64,000 nucleotides of DNA, from the NCBI RefSeq assembly GCF_009711045.1, contig NZ_WMJX01000003.1, positions 112,238-176,237 on the forward strand, written 5' to 3'. A model generated the notes under the pieces. The model worked only from the letters and a program-made list of their open reading frames with translations, was not told the DNA's origin and did no database searches. Of this stretch, positions 1 to 8,798 are shown piece by piece. The number at the start of each line of letters is the position of its first letter. Position 1 is the stretch's first letter. Both the position numbers and the translations under genes were made by a program. The stretch comes from Myroides albus. Lineage in GTDB: Bacteria > Bacteroidota > Bacteroidia > Flavobacteriales > Flavobacteriaceae.

Positions 1-153
1 TAATAGCGTATAGTTATAGTCAAAAACATCTCTAATCAGAAATGAAGAGTTCTTTATTATGCCTTCAGATAGATTAAGTTTTGGTCGGAGCGTATCTTGT
101 CCAAAACTATAAACAGAAAACAATAAAAATAGTACAGTAGTTACAAAACGCAT
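1..153 (-). CDS. Exported protein, N-terminal fragment (cut by window edge)
   Basis: Only the first 51 codons lie in the window. They begin at an ATG three bases after the folA stop codon and read toward the window edge without a stop. The first 19 residues (MRFVTTVLFLLFSVYSFGQ) look like a type I signal peptide: basic start, hydrophobic core, small residue before the cut. The mature part starts DTLRPKLNLSEG. The tight spacing to folA suggests it is the last visible gene of the folate operon. The family cannot be told from this fragment; an exported or envelope protein is inferred from the signal peptide alone. Confidence 0.6.
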   Translation of the reverse strand, partial: MRFVTTVLFLLFSVYSFGQDTLRPKLNLSEGIIKNSSFLIRDVFDYNYTLL

Positions 154-156
154 TTC

Positions 157-645
157 TTATTTTTTTGTATAAGTAAGAATGGTAAAAGCGTAAAAGTGCT
201 TCTCATCCTTCTCGTGATATTCTTCTTTTTCTAATACCCATAAATCTTGATTAAACTCAGGAAAAAAGGCATCTGCATCAAAAGTGTGGTGAACACGTGT
301 CAATTCAATCTTATGAGCAAAAGGCAAAGCCTGTTTATATATTTCTCCACCGCCTATCACAAATACTTCCTGTTCATCTTTGACTAAATCAAATGCCTCA
401 CTCAAAGCGTGAACAACCACACATCCTTCTGGTACAACGTAATCTAATTGCCTTGTTATAACAATGTGTTTTCGATTAGGAAGGGGCTTTGGAAATGTCT
501 CAAACGTCTTTCTTCCCATAATGATTGTATGATGAGAAGTTTTTGCTTTAAAATGCTTAAAATCATCTGGCAAATGCCACAATAACTTATTGTCTTTACC
601 CAAAGCGTTATTCTCAGCAGCTGCCGCTATTAATGTAATAGTCAT
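157..645 (-). CDS. folA: Dihydrofolate reductase
   Basis: Reduces dihydrofolate to tetrahydrofolate with NADPH in the cytoplasm, restoring the folate that thymidylate synthase oxidises. The protein has 162 residues, the normal length for chromosomal bacterial DHFR. Family marks are visible: the WHLPDDFKHFK segment with the substrate-binding acid (Asp28), the MGRKTFET nucleotide-binding segment, and the GGGEIY turn near residue 98. It lies 11 bp after the 2TM gene, which in turn follows thyA, so reductase and synthase are very probably co-transcribed. This is the classic trimethoprim target. Confidence 0.96.
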   Translation of the reverse strand: MTITLIAAAAENNALGKDNKLLWHLPDDFKHFKAKTSHHTIIMGRKTFETFPKPLPNRKHIVITRQLDYVVPEGCVVVHALSEAFDLVKDEQEVFVIGGGEIYKQALPFAHKIELTRVHHTFDADAFFPEFNQDLWVLEKEEYHEKDEKHFYAFTILTYTKK

Positions 646-656
646 CTCTCAGTATA

Positions 657-1064
657 TTAGTTTATAGACTCAGTATCTGTGTTGATTGAAACTGTTTCTT
701 GTTGATTCAGATCGCGCTTCACATCCACTAACGGAAAGTCCTTTTCTACTTTTGTTCTGAGTTCACTAATCTTCTTTTTTTGCTGTTCAATTAAACGAGC
801 TATTTGTTTATCTTGCCATTTCTTGCCCATAAATCGGTTGACAATTGTCACATTGACAAAATGAAGAAACAACACAAATGCCCATAATCCAATTGCATAA
901 GGCCACCAAACTGGAGCGACTGTAGTATCTTGAACAAAAGCATTTATAACAAACATTGCAATGCTCCCTAATACAAACAGTACAAAATGAAAGAATAAAT
1001 ACTTTTTCTGTTTTATACGATGACGTGCGTAATCGTACATTTCATAGTTATTTTCTTTATCCAT
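657..1064 (-). CDS. 2TM domain-containing membrane protein
   Basis: A 135-residue inner-membrane protein that matches the 2TM family common in flavobacteria: a basic N-terminal stretch (ARHRIKQKKY), a first membrane segment at about residues 22-43, a second at about 53-73, then a highly charged helical tail rich in Lys, Glu and Gln. The ATG at 1064 is preferred; the longer frame upstream would run into the thyA coding region from a non-ATG start. It sits between thyA (19 bp gap) and folA (11 bp gap). No function is known for the family, and the position gives no strong clue beyond co-transcription. Confidence 0.75.
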   Translation of the reverse strand: MDKENNYEMYDYARHRIKQKKYLFFHFVLFVLGSIAMFVINAFVQDTTVAPVWWPYAIGLWAFVLFLHFVNVTIVNRFMGKKWQDKQIARLIEQQKKKISELRTKVEKDFPLVDVKRDLNQQETVSINTDTESIN

Positions 1065-1083
1065 AGTATTCTCTTTTTTACTA

Positions 1084-1908
1084 TTACACTGATACTTGTC
1101 CTTTAATAGCTGGATGCGGATCATAGTCAACCAAACTAAAGTCTTCAAACTTGAACTCGAAGATATCCTTTACTTCGCTATTGATTAACATTTTAGGCAA
1201 TTTTTTAGGCTCTCTTGACAATTGCAAATTCACCTGATCAATATGGTTATTATAGATATGTACATCACCAAAAGTATGTACAAAGTCTCCATATTCTAAA
1301 TCGCAAACCTGAGCTACCATCATCGTTAGAAGAGCATAAGAAGCGATGTTAAATGGCACACCCAAAAACACATCGGCACTACGTTGATAAAGTTGACATG
1401 ACAATTTACCATCAGATACGTAGAACTGAAAGAAAGAGTGACAAGGAGGTAAAGCTGCTTTGCCATTGGCAACATTTTCAGCAAAGGAAACAGAAGTATC
1501 TGGCATTACACTTGGGTTCCAAGCTGTAACCATAATCCTTCTACTTGTAGGATTCCCCTTTAAAGTTTCTATTACTTCCTTAATTTGATCTATCCCTTCC
1601 CCATTCCAATTTCTCCATTGATAACCATATACTGGACCTAAATCGCCATTCTCATCTGCCCATTCATCCCAAATGCGAACGCCATTATCTTTCAAATATT
1701 TGATATTAGTATCTCCTTTTAAAAACCATAATAACTCGTGTATTATCGATTTTAAATGTACTTTTTTGGTTGTTACTAAAGGAAAGCCTTCAGATAAATC
1801 AAAACGCATTTGATAACCAAAAATACTTTTGGTTCCTGTACCCGTGCGGTCACCTTTTTGTACCCCTTTTTCTAATACTTCTTTTACTAAATCTAAATAT
1901 TGTTTCAT
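1084..1908 (-). CDS. thyA: Thymidylate synthase
   Basis: Methylates dUMP to dTMP using methylenetetrahydrofolate and releases dihydrofolate, the substrate of the folA product encoded just downstream. The protein has 274 residues. Visible marks are [12 protein letters not shown] near the N terminus (phosphate-binding Arg21), the catalytic Cys156 in [26 protein letters not shown], and the C-terminal folate-contact segment. It is about ten residues longer than the Escherichia coli enzyme because of extra residues just before the active-site Cys ([12 protein letters not shown]). It starts 30 bp after the nuclease gene and belongs to the same minus-strand operon. Confidence 0.97.
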   Translation of the reverse strand: MKQYLDLVKEVLEKGVQKGDRTGTGTKSIFGYQMRFDLSEGFPLVTTKKVHLKSIIHELLWFLKGDTNIKYLKDNGVRIWDEWADENGDLGPVYGYQWRNWNGEGIDQIKEVIETLKGNPTSRRIMVTAWNPSVMPDTSVSFAENVANGKAALPPCHSFFQFYVSDGKLSCQLYQRSADVFLGVPFNIASYALLTMMVAQVCDLEYGDFVHTFGDVHIYNNHIDQVNLQLSREPKKLPKMLINSEVKDIFEFKFEDFSLVDYDPHPAIKGQVSV

Positions 1909-1938
1909 TGTTGTGTGGTCCTAAAATCTTATCGTTTC

Positions 1939-2553
1939 TTATCTTTTATTTAATTCGTCTCTCAACTTAGCTGCTCTTTCATAATCCTCATTTTCAATAG
2001 CCTCATTCAGTAAAATATTCAATTGTTTCTCATTGAATCCACTGTAGTCATCTACCTTTGTATCCTCCTCTATAATCTGTTCAACTTGAGCTACGATATC
2101 ATCTACATCATCCTCTTGCGAATTTTCTTGAGCATCTTCTCCACTGAGTATTATACCAGCTTGCTCCATTATATCTTTATAGGTAAATATAGGTGCACCG
2201 AATCGAATAGCCAATGCAATCGCATCAGAAGTACGCGCATCCATCATTTCTTCAACACCAAGTCTTTCACAAATAATAGTTGAAAAGAAAACACCATCTA
2301 CTAATTTATGAATAATTACTTGTTTCAATTGAATCTCGAAACGCTCAGCAAAAGTCTTAAACAAATCGTGAGTTAAAGGACGTGGGGGTTTTATCTCCTC
2401 CTCAATTGCAATCGCAATAGATTGAGCCTCAAAAGCACCAATGACAATTGGCAACTTTCTTTGACCTTCAACTTCATCTAATATTAGGGCATACGCACCA
2501 TTTTGTGAATGGCTGTATGATATTCCTTTCACCATTAATTTTATCAAACTCAT
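1939..2553 (-). CDS. Bifunctional nuclease family protein (DUF151) with UVR motif
   Basis: A 204-residue cytoplasmic protein. Residues about 1-135 form a DUF151/BFN domain (starts MSLIKLMVKGISYSHSQNGAY, with PIVIGAFEAQSIAIA and the DARTSDAIALAIRFGAPIF segment typical of the family). An acidic linker follows, then a C-terminal UVR motif at about 178-204 (LNEAIENEDYERAAKLRDEL) as found in UvrB and UvrC. This two-part arrangement is common in Bacteroidota. Plant and Thermotoga members are linked to DNase/RNase activity; activity here is inferred. It is the first gene of the thyA-folA cluster, so its promoter probably drives the operon. Confidence 0.85.
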   Translation of the reverse strand: MSLIKLMVKGISYSHSQNGAYALILDEVEGQRKLPIVIGAFEAQSIAIAIEEEIKPPRPLTHDLFKTFAERFEIQLKQVIIHKLVDGVFFSTIICERLGVEEMMDARTSDAIALAIRFGAPIFTYKDIMEQAGIILSGEDAQENSQEDDVDDIVAQVEQIIEEDTKVDDYSGFNEKQLNILLNEAIENEDYERAAKLRDELNKR

Positions 2554-2570
2554 AATTTTCGTTTATAAAC

Positions 2571-2620
2571 AAAAAAGCAACTAAAACAAAGATATAAATT
2601 CTTTGCTTAGTTGCTTTTAT
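2571..2620 (-). terminator. Terminator hairpin after etfA
   Basis: The arms AAAAGCAACTA (about 2572-2582) and TAGTTGCTTTT (about 2609-2619) pair, and an inner CAAAG/CTTTG pair extends the stem. Read on the minus strand the hairpin ends in a T-run, as expected for a rho-independent terminator of etfB-etfA. A promoter-like element for the next gene is embedded in it. Confidence 0.7.
2586..2594 (-). promoter_or_regulatory. Putative -7 box for the nuclease-thyA-folA operon
   Basis: On the minus strand this reads TATCTTTGT, a match to the Bacteroidota -7 consensus TANNTTTG. It lies about 33-41 bases before the ATG of the nuclease gene and inside the etfA terminator hairpin. No clear -33 TTG was identified, so the call is tentative. 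Confidence 0.45.
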
Positions 2621-2643
2621 ATTTTGTGAAAGCTTTGTACTTC

Positions 2644-3612
2644 TTACGAATTTTGAGCTTTGAATTCTTTTAATTTTTCAACTAATTGCGGTACAACTTG
2701 GAAAGCATCACCAACAATACCATAATCTGCAACTTTAAAGAATGGCGCTTCTGCATCAGTATTAATAGCAACCTTCACTTTAGATGAATTAACACCTGCA
2801 ATGTGTTGAATTGCTCCAGAAATACCTACTGCAATATACAAGTTTGAAGCTACAGGTTTACCTGTTTGCCCAACGTGTTCCTCATGAGATCTCCATCCTA
2901 AATCAGAAACAGGTTTAGAACATGCTAACGCCGCTCCTAATACCTCAGCTAAGTCTTCTAACATTTTCCAATTCTCTGGACCTTTTAATCCACGACCTCC
3001 AGATACAACGATATCAGCATCTGCGATAGTTACTTGTCCTGAAACTTTTTCAACATTCTCAACTTTTAAACCAAAGTCACCTTCGTTTAATGTTACAGCG
3101 AAGTCCTCTGCTGCTGCAGCTCCAGTCGCTTCAACTAAACCGAATGAATTTTTAGCTACTGCGATTACTTTCACCTCTGTAGTTAATTCTGTTAGGTTAA
3201 ATGCTTTATTAGAAAAAGCAGTTCTCTTTACTACAAAAGGAGAAGTGCTCTCTGGTAAAGCTACAACATTAGACGCAAATCCTGCTTCTAAACCTACAGC
3301 TACAATCGGTGCTGTATATAAGCTATCTGTTGATGAAGATAAAACAACTACTTTTGCTCCTTCTTTCTGTGCAGCTTGCTTTATTACATCTGCATAAGCC
3401 TTTGCATTAAACGTATTTAACTTGTCGTTTGATACTTTTAATACTTTATCTACACCATACTTGCCAAGCTCACTTACATCTGATGCATTTACAGTTACTG
3501 CTGTAACAGTTGTTCCTAAAGAATCTGCTACTTTCTTAGCATAAGAAGCTAATTCTAATGCTACTTTCTTAAATTTTCCTTCTGCTGATTCAGCATATAT
3601 TAAAACTGACAT
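2644..3612 (-). CDS. etfA: Electron transfer flavoprotein subunit alpha
   Basis: Alpha subunit of the FAD-containing ETF heterodimer, which takes electrons from acyl-CoA and other dehydrogenases and passes them to the quinone pool. The protein has 322 residues. The N-terminal ETF domain (about 1-180) is followed by the C-terminal FAD-binding domain with the diagnostic SGGRGLKGPENW, the GQTGKPVASNLYIAVGISGA segment and the closing INTDAEAPFFKVADYGIVGD. It follows etfB by 36 bp and a terminator lies just downstream, so etfB-etfA is a two-gene operon. Confidence 0.96.
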   Translation of the reverse strand: MSVLIYAESAEGKFKKVALELASYAKKVADSLGTTVTAVTVNASDVSELGKYGVDKVLKVSNDKLNTFNAKAYADVIKQAAQKEGAKVVVLSSSTDSLYTAPIVAVGLEAGFASNVVALPESTSPFVVKRTAFSNKAFNLTELTTEVKVIAVAKNSFGLVEATGAAAAEDFAVTLNEGDFGLKVENVEKVSGQVTIADADIVVSGGRGLKGPENWKMLEDLAEVLGAALACSKPVSDLGWRSHEEHVGQTGKPVASNLYIAVGISGAIQHIAGVNSSKVKVAINTDAEAPFFKVADYGIVGDAFQVVPQLVEKLKEFKAQNS

Positions 3613-3648
3613 ACTCTTCTTTTTTAAGGTTTACAATAAATTAATAGA

Positions 3649-4395
3649 TTAGATTACTTTAGCTTCGTTGTGAAGTAAATTGATTAGCTCATCTAAGTTA
3701 TCAGGAGAAATCATTTTACAAGCTGATTTAGCAGCAGGTTTTTCAAATTTCACCGCTTTACTTGCAGCCTCTGCCCCTACTGGATCTAACACTGTAAGCG
3801 CTTTTGTACGTGCAGACATAATTCCACGCATATTTGGAATACGCAAATCCTTTTCCTCTACTAATCCTTTTTGTCCACCAATCACAATTGGCAATTTCCC
3901 CGAAATAGTTTCTTTACCTCCGTCAATCTGGCGAATACCTTTTACTGAAGTTCCCTCTATTTCTAATCCTTCACATGAATTGATGAAGTCGTATCCCAAA
4001 AATGTAGCTAACATTCCAGGAACCATTCCTCCATTGTAATCTAATGATTCTTTCCCTGCCAATACCAAATCGTATCCTCCATTTTTTACTACCTCAGCAA
4101 GCTGTTTTGCAACAAACATCCCATCTGTTGGATTAGCATTCACACGAATTGCTTCGTCTGCTCCAATAGCTAAAGCTTTTCTTAAAGTTGGCTCTGTATC
4201 AGCGCCTCCAACGTTAACAACAGTAACTGTTGCACCTTGTTTCTCTTTAAACCAAATAGCACGTGTTAAAGCATATTCATCGTTTGGGTTGATAACAAAC
4301 TGAACTCCATTTGTATCAAACTCAGTATCACCATTCGAAAAGTTAATTTTAGAAGTAGTATCAGGCACATGGCTGATGCAAACTAATATTTTCAT
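3649..4395 (-). CDS. etfB: Electron transfer flavoprotein subunit beta
   Basis: Beta subunit of ETF (248 residues), which binds AMP and pairs with the etfA product. It starts MKILVCISHVPDTTSKINF, the usual start of the family, and carries the ETF-beta core (GMVPGMLATFLGYDFI, then LPIVIGGQKGLVEEKDLRIP). The ATG at 4395 is chosen because the residues upstream in the same frame look random and homologues begin at MKILV. A gene-free region of about 1.7 kb lies upstream, so the promoter must be in its first part; I found no exact TANNTTTG box close to the start. Confidence 0.96.
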   Translation of the reverse strand: MKILVCISHVPDTTSKINFSNGDTEFDTNGVQFVINPNDEYALTRAIWFKEKQGATVTVVNVGGADTEPTLRKALAIGADEAIRVNANPTDGMFVAKQLAEVVKNGGYDLVLAGKESLDYNGGMVPGMLATFLGYDFINSCEGLEIEGTSVKGIRQIDGGKETISGKLPIVIGGQKGLVEEKDLRIPNMRGIMSARTKALTVLDPVGAEAASKAVKFEKPAAKSACKMISPDNLDELINLLHNEAKVI

Positions 4396-4812
4396 CTTAT
4401 ATAGTTTTTTAGTTTCACAATTCTCGTATTGACGAAAATAATAATTTATTTTGATTATTTTACTATGCACGCATAATATTTTGTAGACCGAATACTTTTA
4501 GTATTTAGACAAAACACCTCTTCTTTAGATTTAATCCAAACAATATAGATTATTTTAATCCATTTTCTTATTTACTTCGCAATTACAATACGGTTACTAT
4601 TAATAATAAGATATTTTTTTTAACATCTTAAATAGTAAAATTGTGTCATTTATCACTGAAACAGTAGCTCTCAAAGGATCTATACTCCACATCTCTCAAA
4701 AATTATACATTTGAAGTACGAGTTCATCATACGACAACCTTATACAATCACCACTATTGACAAAATATTCCTTGACACCTATTCACTTTCTTTGTCTATT
4801 TGGATATACTTG

Positions 4813-4883
4813 CTTCGGATATTGTTCGGATAATCTTCGGCAAAGGCCTTGTTTTCCCAAGCATATCCGAACAATATCCGAAC
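4813..4883. repeat. 11-bp-phased palindromic element, copy 1
   Basis: Contains a perfect 19-bp inverted repeat, 4814-4832 against 4864-4882. The left arm carries CTTCGG at 4813, GTTCGG at 4824 and CTTCGG at 4835, an exact 11-bp spacing. The right arm carries CCGAAC at 4867 and 4878, again 11 bp apart. The centre holds TTTTCCCAAG, which also occurs in the copy near 58590. It could form a long hairpin in RNA or a cruciform in DNA. No transposase is nearby. Confidence 0.7.
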
Positions 4884-5384
4884 AAACCTCCCAGCAGATT
4901 ACTTGAAATACCGATTTTACAAAGCGTACAAGTTATTTGCATTTAGGAAAATAAAAATGAAAAGCACTCCAATACTCTCAATGATTAGCATAATAACAAA
5001 GAGTCACACTGACAAAATTTCTGTTGAAAATAGATTGCAGCGAAATAAATCGATCTATCAAAATAATCGATTACAAAACCTAATTCTATTATGCAAAAAA
5101 AGGGTGACCTCACAGCAGCAAACTCACTACCAAACACAATTGTCACTTGAACTATGTAAAATAAAATCGCCTCCTTTGGAAAAGGATGAAAAGAAAACAT
5201 CACTTTCTGATAAATTCAAAAACAAAACTCGCAAAACAAAGCATACAACGATGCCTATTGCTTCTAATTCCTTTTGATAAAGTACACCATCCAACGTGAA
5301 TTCGATTTAACCCAGCCGTTTATTATATTACCCATATTTATTGACAATTTACCAACAGCTTTGTACCGATATGCAAGGACATTG

Positions 5385-5475
5385 CTTGGGGGTTTCTTGC
5401 ACCTTTCTTCGAGAAAACCCCTCTCTGGCCAAGAAAACTCCGAGAAAAGTGCTACTAATCTCCAAGAAAGTGCAA
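5385..5475. repeat. 11-bp-phased palindromic element, copy 2
   Basis: The left arm carries CTTG at 5385, CTTG at 5396 and CTTC at 5407, each 11 bp apart. The right arm carries AGAAA at 5432, 5443 and 5465, again in an 11-bp register with one degenerate slot. The outer parts pair imperfectly (CTTGCACCTTTCTT with AAGAAAGTGCAAG). The left arm shares TTTCTTGCAC and TTCTTCGAG with the copy at 58526-58636, which shows the two are related. Confidence 0.65.
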
Positions 5476-6069
5476 GCTTACCCCTCTTTTACAATATGCT
5501 AATCTGCTTTTTAAGATTCGTCAACTGAATCATCTATTTTGCTGATTTCGCTAATAGATAAAATAGAACCTTTTTTTTTGAGTAGACAAACAGATATAAA
5601 CTAATATCTAAAAGGCTATAAGCATCCGCCTTTTCTAAAATCGAACTTGTGTTAATCGAAGTGAAGTGACAAACATAGGTAAATCAAACTAATGCTTGCA
5701 AATACATATAAAAACAAAATATTTTCAAGGCAATACTATCCAAACAAAGCTTAAAGTAAGCGACTAAACACTTAATTACACATTTATTATTTGCAAAGTG
5801 TAAAAAAGAATAATTTTATATTTAAAAAGTATATTTTATAAAAATAAACAATAAATTATAGTTATTTATTCAATTTTTAATAATTATATTAGTTCATTAT
5901 ATATCAAATTATCAACTAAAAAAGAAAGCTTTCTAAACGCCATATTCATTTCATCGCAATAAATAACACATTGGTCTTATTGAATACTACTTCCTTATTA
6001 TTCACTAAGTACAAGTATAGAAAACCATAAGCTTAAAAAAATAATATAAACCAACCAACATTAAACATT

Positions 6070-7083
6070 ATGAAAAATTTATTTACCCTATCAAGCTTAT
6101 TTGCTGTGATTTTTTTGTTTCTATCCTGTTCAAGTGATGACAATGAAACAACTATTCCTGCAGACAAACAGAAGTTGACTTTAACTGCTGATCACGAAAC
6201 TACCACTATTGGTACAACCGTTAAATTCACTGTCAAACTTAACGATCAAATTATCACTGACGCCCTTGTTAAACAAAAAGACGGAGAAACGCTTACTTCA
6301 GGGGAATGGAAGCCCGAAGCTGCTGGTACTTTTACATTTGTAGCCCAAAAACAAGGATTTGAGAACAGCAATGAAATTTCTATTGTTGTCACAAAAGAAA
6401 AGACACAACTCATACTTACAGCGAATAAAACAACTGTTGAAAATGGGGAAGAAGTTTTATTCACAGTAACAGCTGAAGAAGAAGGAATATCTGATTTTAC
6501 TTTAGAAATCTTAAACAAAGAAAAAATAAACAGCAATAAGTGGATTCCAACTGAAGAAGGAACTTTTCAAGTTATTGCAAGCAAAGAAGGATTTATCGAT
6601 AGTACTCCTTTAGAGATAATTGTTACAGAAAAAGTAGATGCGGAAGCAAAAGGAGAAGGCAGCTTCACTTATATAGGTGCAACCTATACAATTAACAGTA
6701 GCAAGTTAATACTACAGGGAATATCTTCGAGTAGCAACCCTACTGCAACATGGATATTACAATCGAAAGACCTTGAAAAGAACATTAGTGTTTACACTTT
6801 CTTTGCTACACCTGCAGCTGAGGGCAAAGATGGAAACTACACATTTGAAATGCCAACAACTAAAAATATATCAAGACTAATGCTTACAGTAATAGATGAA
6901 ACTACGCAGTCTGTGATAGATCTTGCCGTAATGGGTATCGAAGTTGAAGCACAGTTTGGCGCTATCAATGTAAACAATATAGTTCCTGGTAATATAAAAA
7001 TAGCAATAGAAGACTTAGGTGGTGAACCATTTGAATTAAATTACAAAGGAACACACAACTACGAAAGAACAGTACACGAATAA
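6070..7083 (+). CDS. Lipoprotein with two Ig-like repeats, first of three paralogues
   Basis: A 337-residue lipoprotein. The signal peptide ends at a lipobox with Cys20 (FLFLSCSSDDNE); Ser-Ser-Asp-Asp after the Cys resembles the export signal that sends lipoproteins to the cell surface in flavobacteria. Two similar repeats of about 75 residues follow (about 35-110 and 111-188), each of the form LTA..TT...G....FTV, then KW.P..AGTF.F.A.K.GF..S. A C-terminal domain (from about GEGSFTYIGATYTI) is shared with the next two genes. No known function was recognised. It is the largest member, the others having one repeat each. Confidence 0.8.
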   Translation: MKNLFTLSSLFAVIFLFLSCSSDDNETTIPADKQKLTLTADHETTTIGTTVKFTVKLNDQIITDALVKQKDGETLTSGEWKPEAAGTFTFVAQKQGFENSNEISIVVTKEKTQLILTANKTTVENGEEVLFTVTAEEEGISDFTLEILNKEKINSNKWIPTEEGTFQVIASKEGFIDSTPLEIIVTEKVDAEAKGEGSFTYIGATYTINSSKLILQGISSSSNPTATWILQSKDLEKNISVYTFFATPAAEGKDGNYTFEMPTTKNISRLMLTVIDETTQSVIDLAVMGIEVEAQFGAINVNNIVPGNIKIAIEDLGGEPFELNYKGTHNYERTVHE

Positions 7084-7135
7084 AAAACAAAAAATGATTA
7101 ATAAGTAAATAACTACTTACTTAAATGAAACATCT

Positions 7136-7933
7136 ATGAAAATTTTAAAATATATAGCAAGCTTGAGTATCTTGTGTTTCTTAGCTACATCATGTAGTAG
7201 CGACGATAACAAAGACACAGATAAGAAAGAGCCAAAGTTACATTTAACGGCATCTTCAAATGAGATAACTGTTGATCAAGACATTACCTTTAGCATTTTC
7301 GCAGATGGCAAACCCGTAAATGACGCAATCATAACACTTGCCGATGGGGAACAAATTGCCAATAACAAATGGACAGCTGTAAAAGCCGGAATATTTTACT
7401 TCACTGCAAGTAAAAAAGGTTTTCAAACCAGTGAGAGAATCTCCATTACAGTGAAAGAAAAAGAGAAGGAAGAAGAAAAAGAACCAGAAGTAAAAGGAGA
7501 AGGAACCTTTACCTACAAAGGTAAAACCTATACCATAGACAAGAGTACACTTTCTTTTGAAGGGAAATTCAAATCTGACGATAACTCTTTTGAGGCAGGA
7601 TGGATTATAGATTCGGTAAACAACGAAAGTGGATTATCTGTACTTTCAATATGTTTCACCCCCATTATCACAACAGCTGAAGGTAAAGAAATGTACCAAT
7701 TGCCAAACGAAACTAATATAACCTCTACAATGCTATCTATATTCCAAGATGCCTCAGAGATATATTACACTCGAACGAATGTCACTATAAAAGCAAAATT
7801 AGAGCAAACAAAATACGAAGAAATTGCTTCAGGATACATCAAAACGACTTGTACAAATGTCAATCAAGAAGATTTTTCATTAGAATACAGAGGGTTACAT
7901 CACTTACACTTGCAAAATTGGACTGATTCATAA
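7136..7933 (+). CDS. Lipoprotein with one Ig-like repeat, second paralogue
   Basis: A 265-residue lipoprotein whose signal peptide ends at Cys20 (CFLATSCSSDDNKD), giving the same acidic start as its neighbours. One Ig-like repeat follows (KLHLTASSNEITVDQDITF to KKGFQTSERISITV), then a Lys/Glu linker (KEKEKEEEKEPE) and the shared C-terminal domain starting GEGTFTYKGKTYTI and ending FSLEYRGLHHLHL. It lies 52 bp after the first paralogue and 28 bp before the third, so the three are probably one transcript. The role is unknown; a surface adhesin or binding protein would fit but is not shown. Confidence 0.8.
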   Translation: MKILKYIASLSILCFLATSCSSDDNKDTDKKEPKLHLTASSNEITVDQDITFSIFADGKPVNDAIITLADGEQIANNKWTAVKAGIFYFTASKKGFQTSERISITVKEKEKEEEKEPEVKGEGTFTYKGKTYTIDKSTLSFEGKFKSDDNSFEAGWIIDSVNNESGLSVLSICFTPIITTAEGKEMYQLPNETNITSTMLSIFQDASEIYYTRTNVTIKAKLEQTKYEEIASGYIKTTCTNVNQEDFSLEYRGLHHLHLQNWTDS

Positions 7934-7961
7934 AAGTAAACACCTTTATAGAACTAATATT

Positions 7962-8774
7962 ATGAAATATTTACAAAAAACCATTGCTCTATTAAGTGGA
8001 TTCGCATTGGCAACTGTCCTATTCTCTTGCAGTAGTGATGACAGTGATACAACAGCGGCCCCAGTAGTCAATCCACCGTTAAAGGAGCTTAAGCTTTCAG
8101 TAAACTTCGATACGATATACATAGGCGAAGAAATATACTTTAAAACTATAAATAGTGAAGGTCAGGATATTGAAGCGGAGGTGCTAACAGCTGAGGGAAC
8201 CGTTCTTAAAAACAATAAGTGGACTCCGACAGAAGCAGGACAATATAAATTTATAGCTAAAAAAGAAGGCTATAAAAACAGTAACGAAGTAAGAGTCGAA
8301 GTGCTTTCCCTTCCTGATGATAAAACACAAGGCAAAGGAACTTTTATATTCAAAGGTAAGACTTACGAAATACAAGAAAGTCATCTTTCCTTGCAAGGTA
8401 TGTATCAGGACAAGACCAGCACAAAACAAATGGCAGGGTGGATACTTTCATCCATTAACAACGATGAAAAAATAGCTGCTCTTTCTATTTTCTTCACTCC
8501 AGCACACCTTATCCAAGGAGATAAATACTCTTTCGAATTACCTAAAAAAGATAATATTCTACAGACCTCATTGCGCGTACACCATTTAGAAACATTTGAA
8601 ATATACGGGTACACAAGACAAGATGTAGAAATAAACCTAAACTTAGGAGATCCAAATGAAAAGAACATGATCTCTGGCAAGGTAGTAACCAAGTGTCAAT
8701 CGCTGCAAGGTGAACCTTTCTCATTAGAGTACGAAGGTCAAAGTCGAATTGATTTAGATTTGTGGGATTATTAA
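7962..8774 (+). CDS. Lipoprotein with one Ig-like repeat, third paralogue
   Basis: A 270-residue lipoprotein with the lipobox Cys at residue 23 (ATVLFSCSSDDSD). It has a single Ig-like repeat (LKLSVNFDTIYIGEEIYF to KKEGYKNSNEVRVEV), then the shared C-terminal domain (GKGTFIFKGKTYEI ... GEPFSLEYEGQSRIDL). The C-terminal domain keeps the GWI.SSIN and SI.FTP segments also seen in the second paralogue. A strong terminator follows, closing the tandem array. Divergence between the three is high, so the duplications are not recent. Confidence 0.8.
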   Translation: MKYLQKTIALLSGFALATVLFSCSSDDSDTTAAPVVNPPLKELKLSVNFDTIYIGEEIYFKTINSEGQDIEAEVLTAEGTVLKNNKWTPTEAGQYKFIAKKEGYKNSNEVRVEVLSLPDDKTQGKGTFIFKGKTYEIQESHLSLQGMYQDKTSTKQMAGWILSSINNDEKIAALSIFFTPAHLIQGDKYSFELPKKDNILQTSLRVHHLETFEIYGYTRQDVEINLNLGDPNEKNMISGKVVTKCQSLQGEPFSLEYEGQSRIDLDLWDY

Positions 8775-8798
8775 ATATTAATGCAAATTACGAAGACA

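Larger units (their letters stand above)
4396..6069. other. Long gene-poor region between etfB and the lipoprotein array
   Basis: This 1.67-kb stretch has no convincing gene. Short open frames at 4849-5277 and 5274-5528 start at non-ATG codons or have low-complexity, family-less translations and overlap the repeats, so I do not call them. What can be seen are two palindromic elements (4813-4883 and 5385-5475), homopolymer runs such as the T-run near 5571, and a very AT-rich final 300 bases before the first lipoprotein gene. It may contain decayed sequence, but no parent gene was recognised. Confidence 0.6.

Noticed and set aside
4849..5277. Open frame of 142 codons in the gene-poor region
   Set aside because: Starts at TTG inside the palindromic element, has Lys/Ser/Thr-rich random-looking composition and no recognisable domain.
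5274..5528. Open frame of 84 codons
   Set aside because: It spans palindromic copy 2 and its translation reflects the repeat; no promoter or family.
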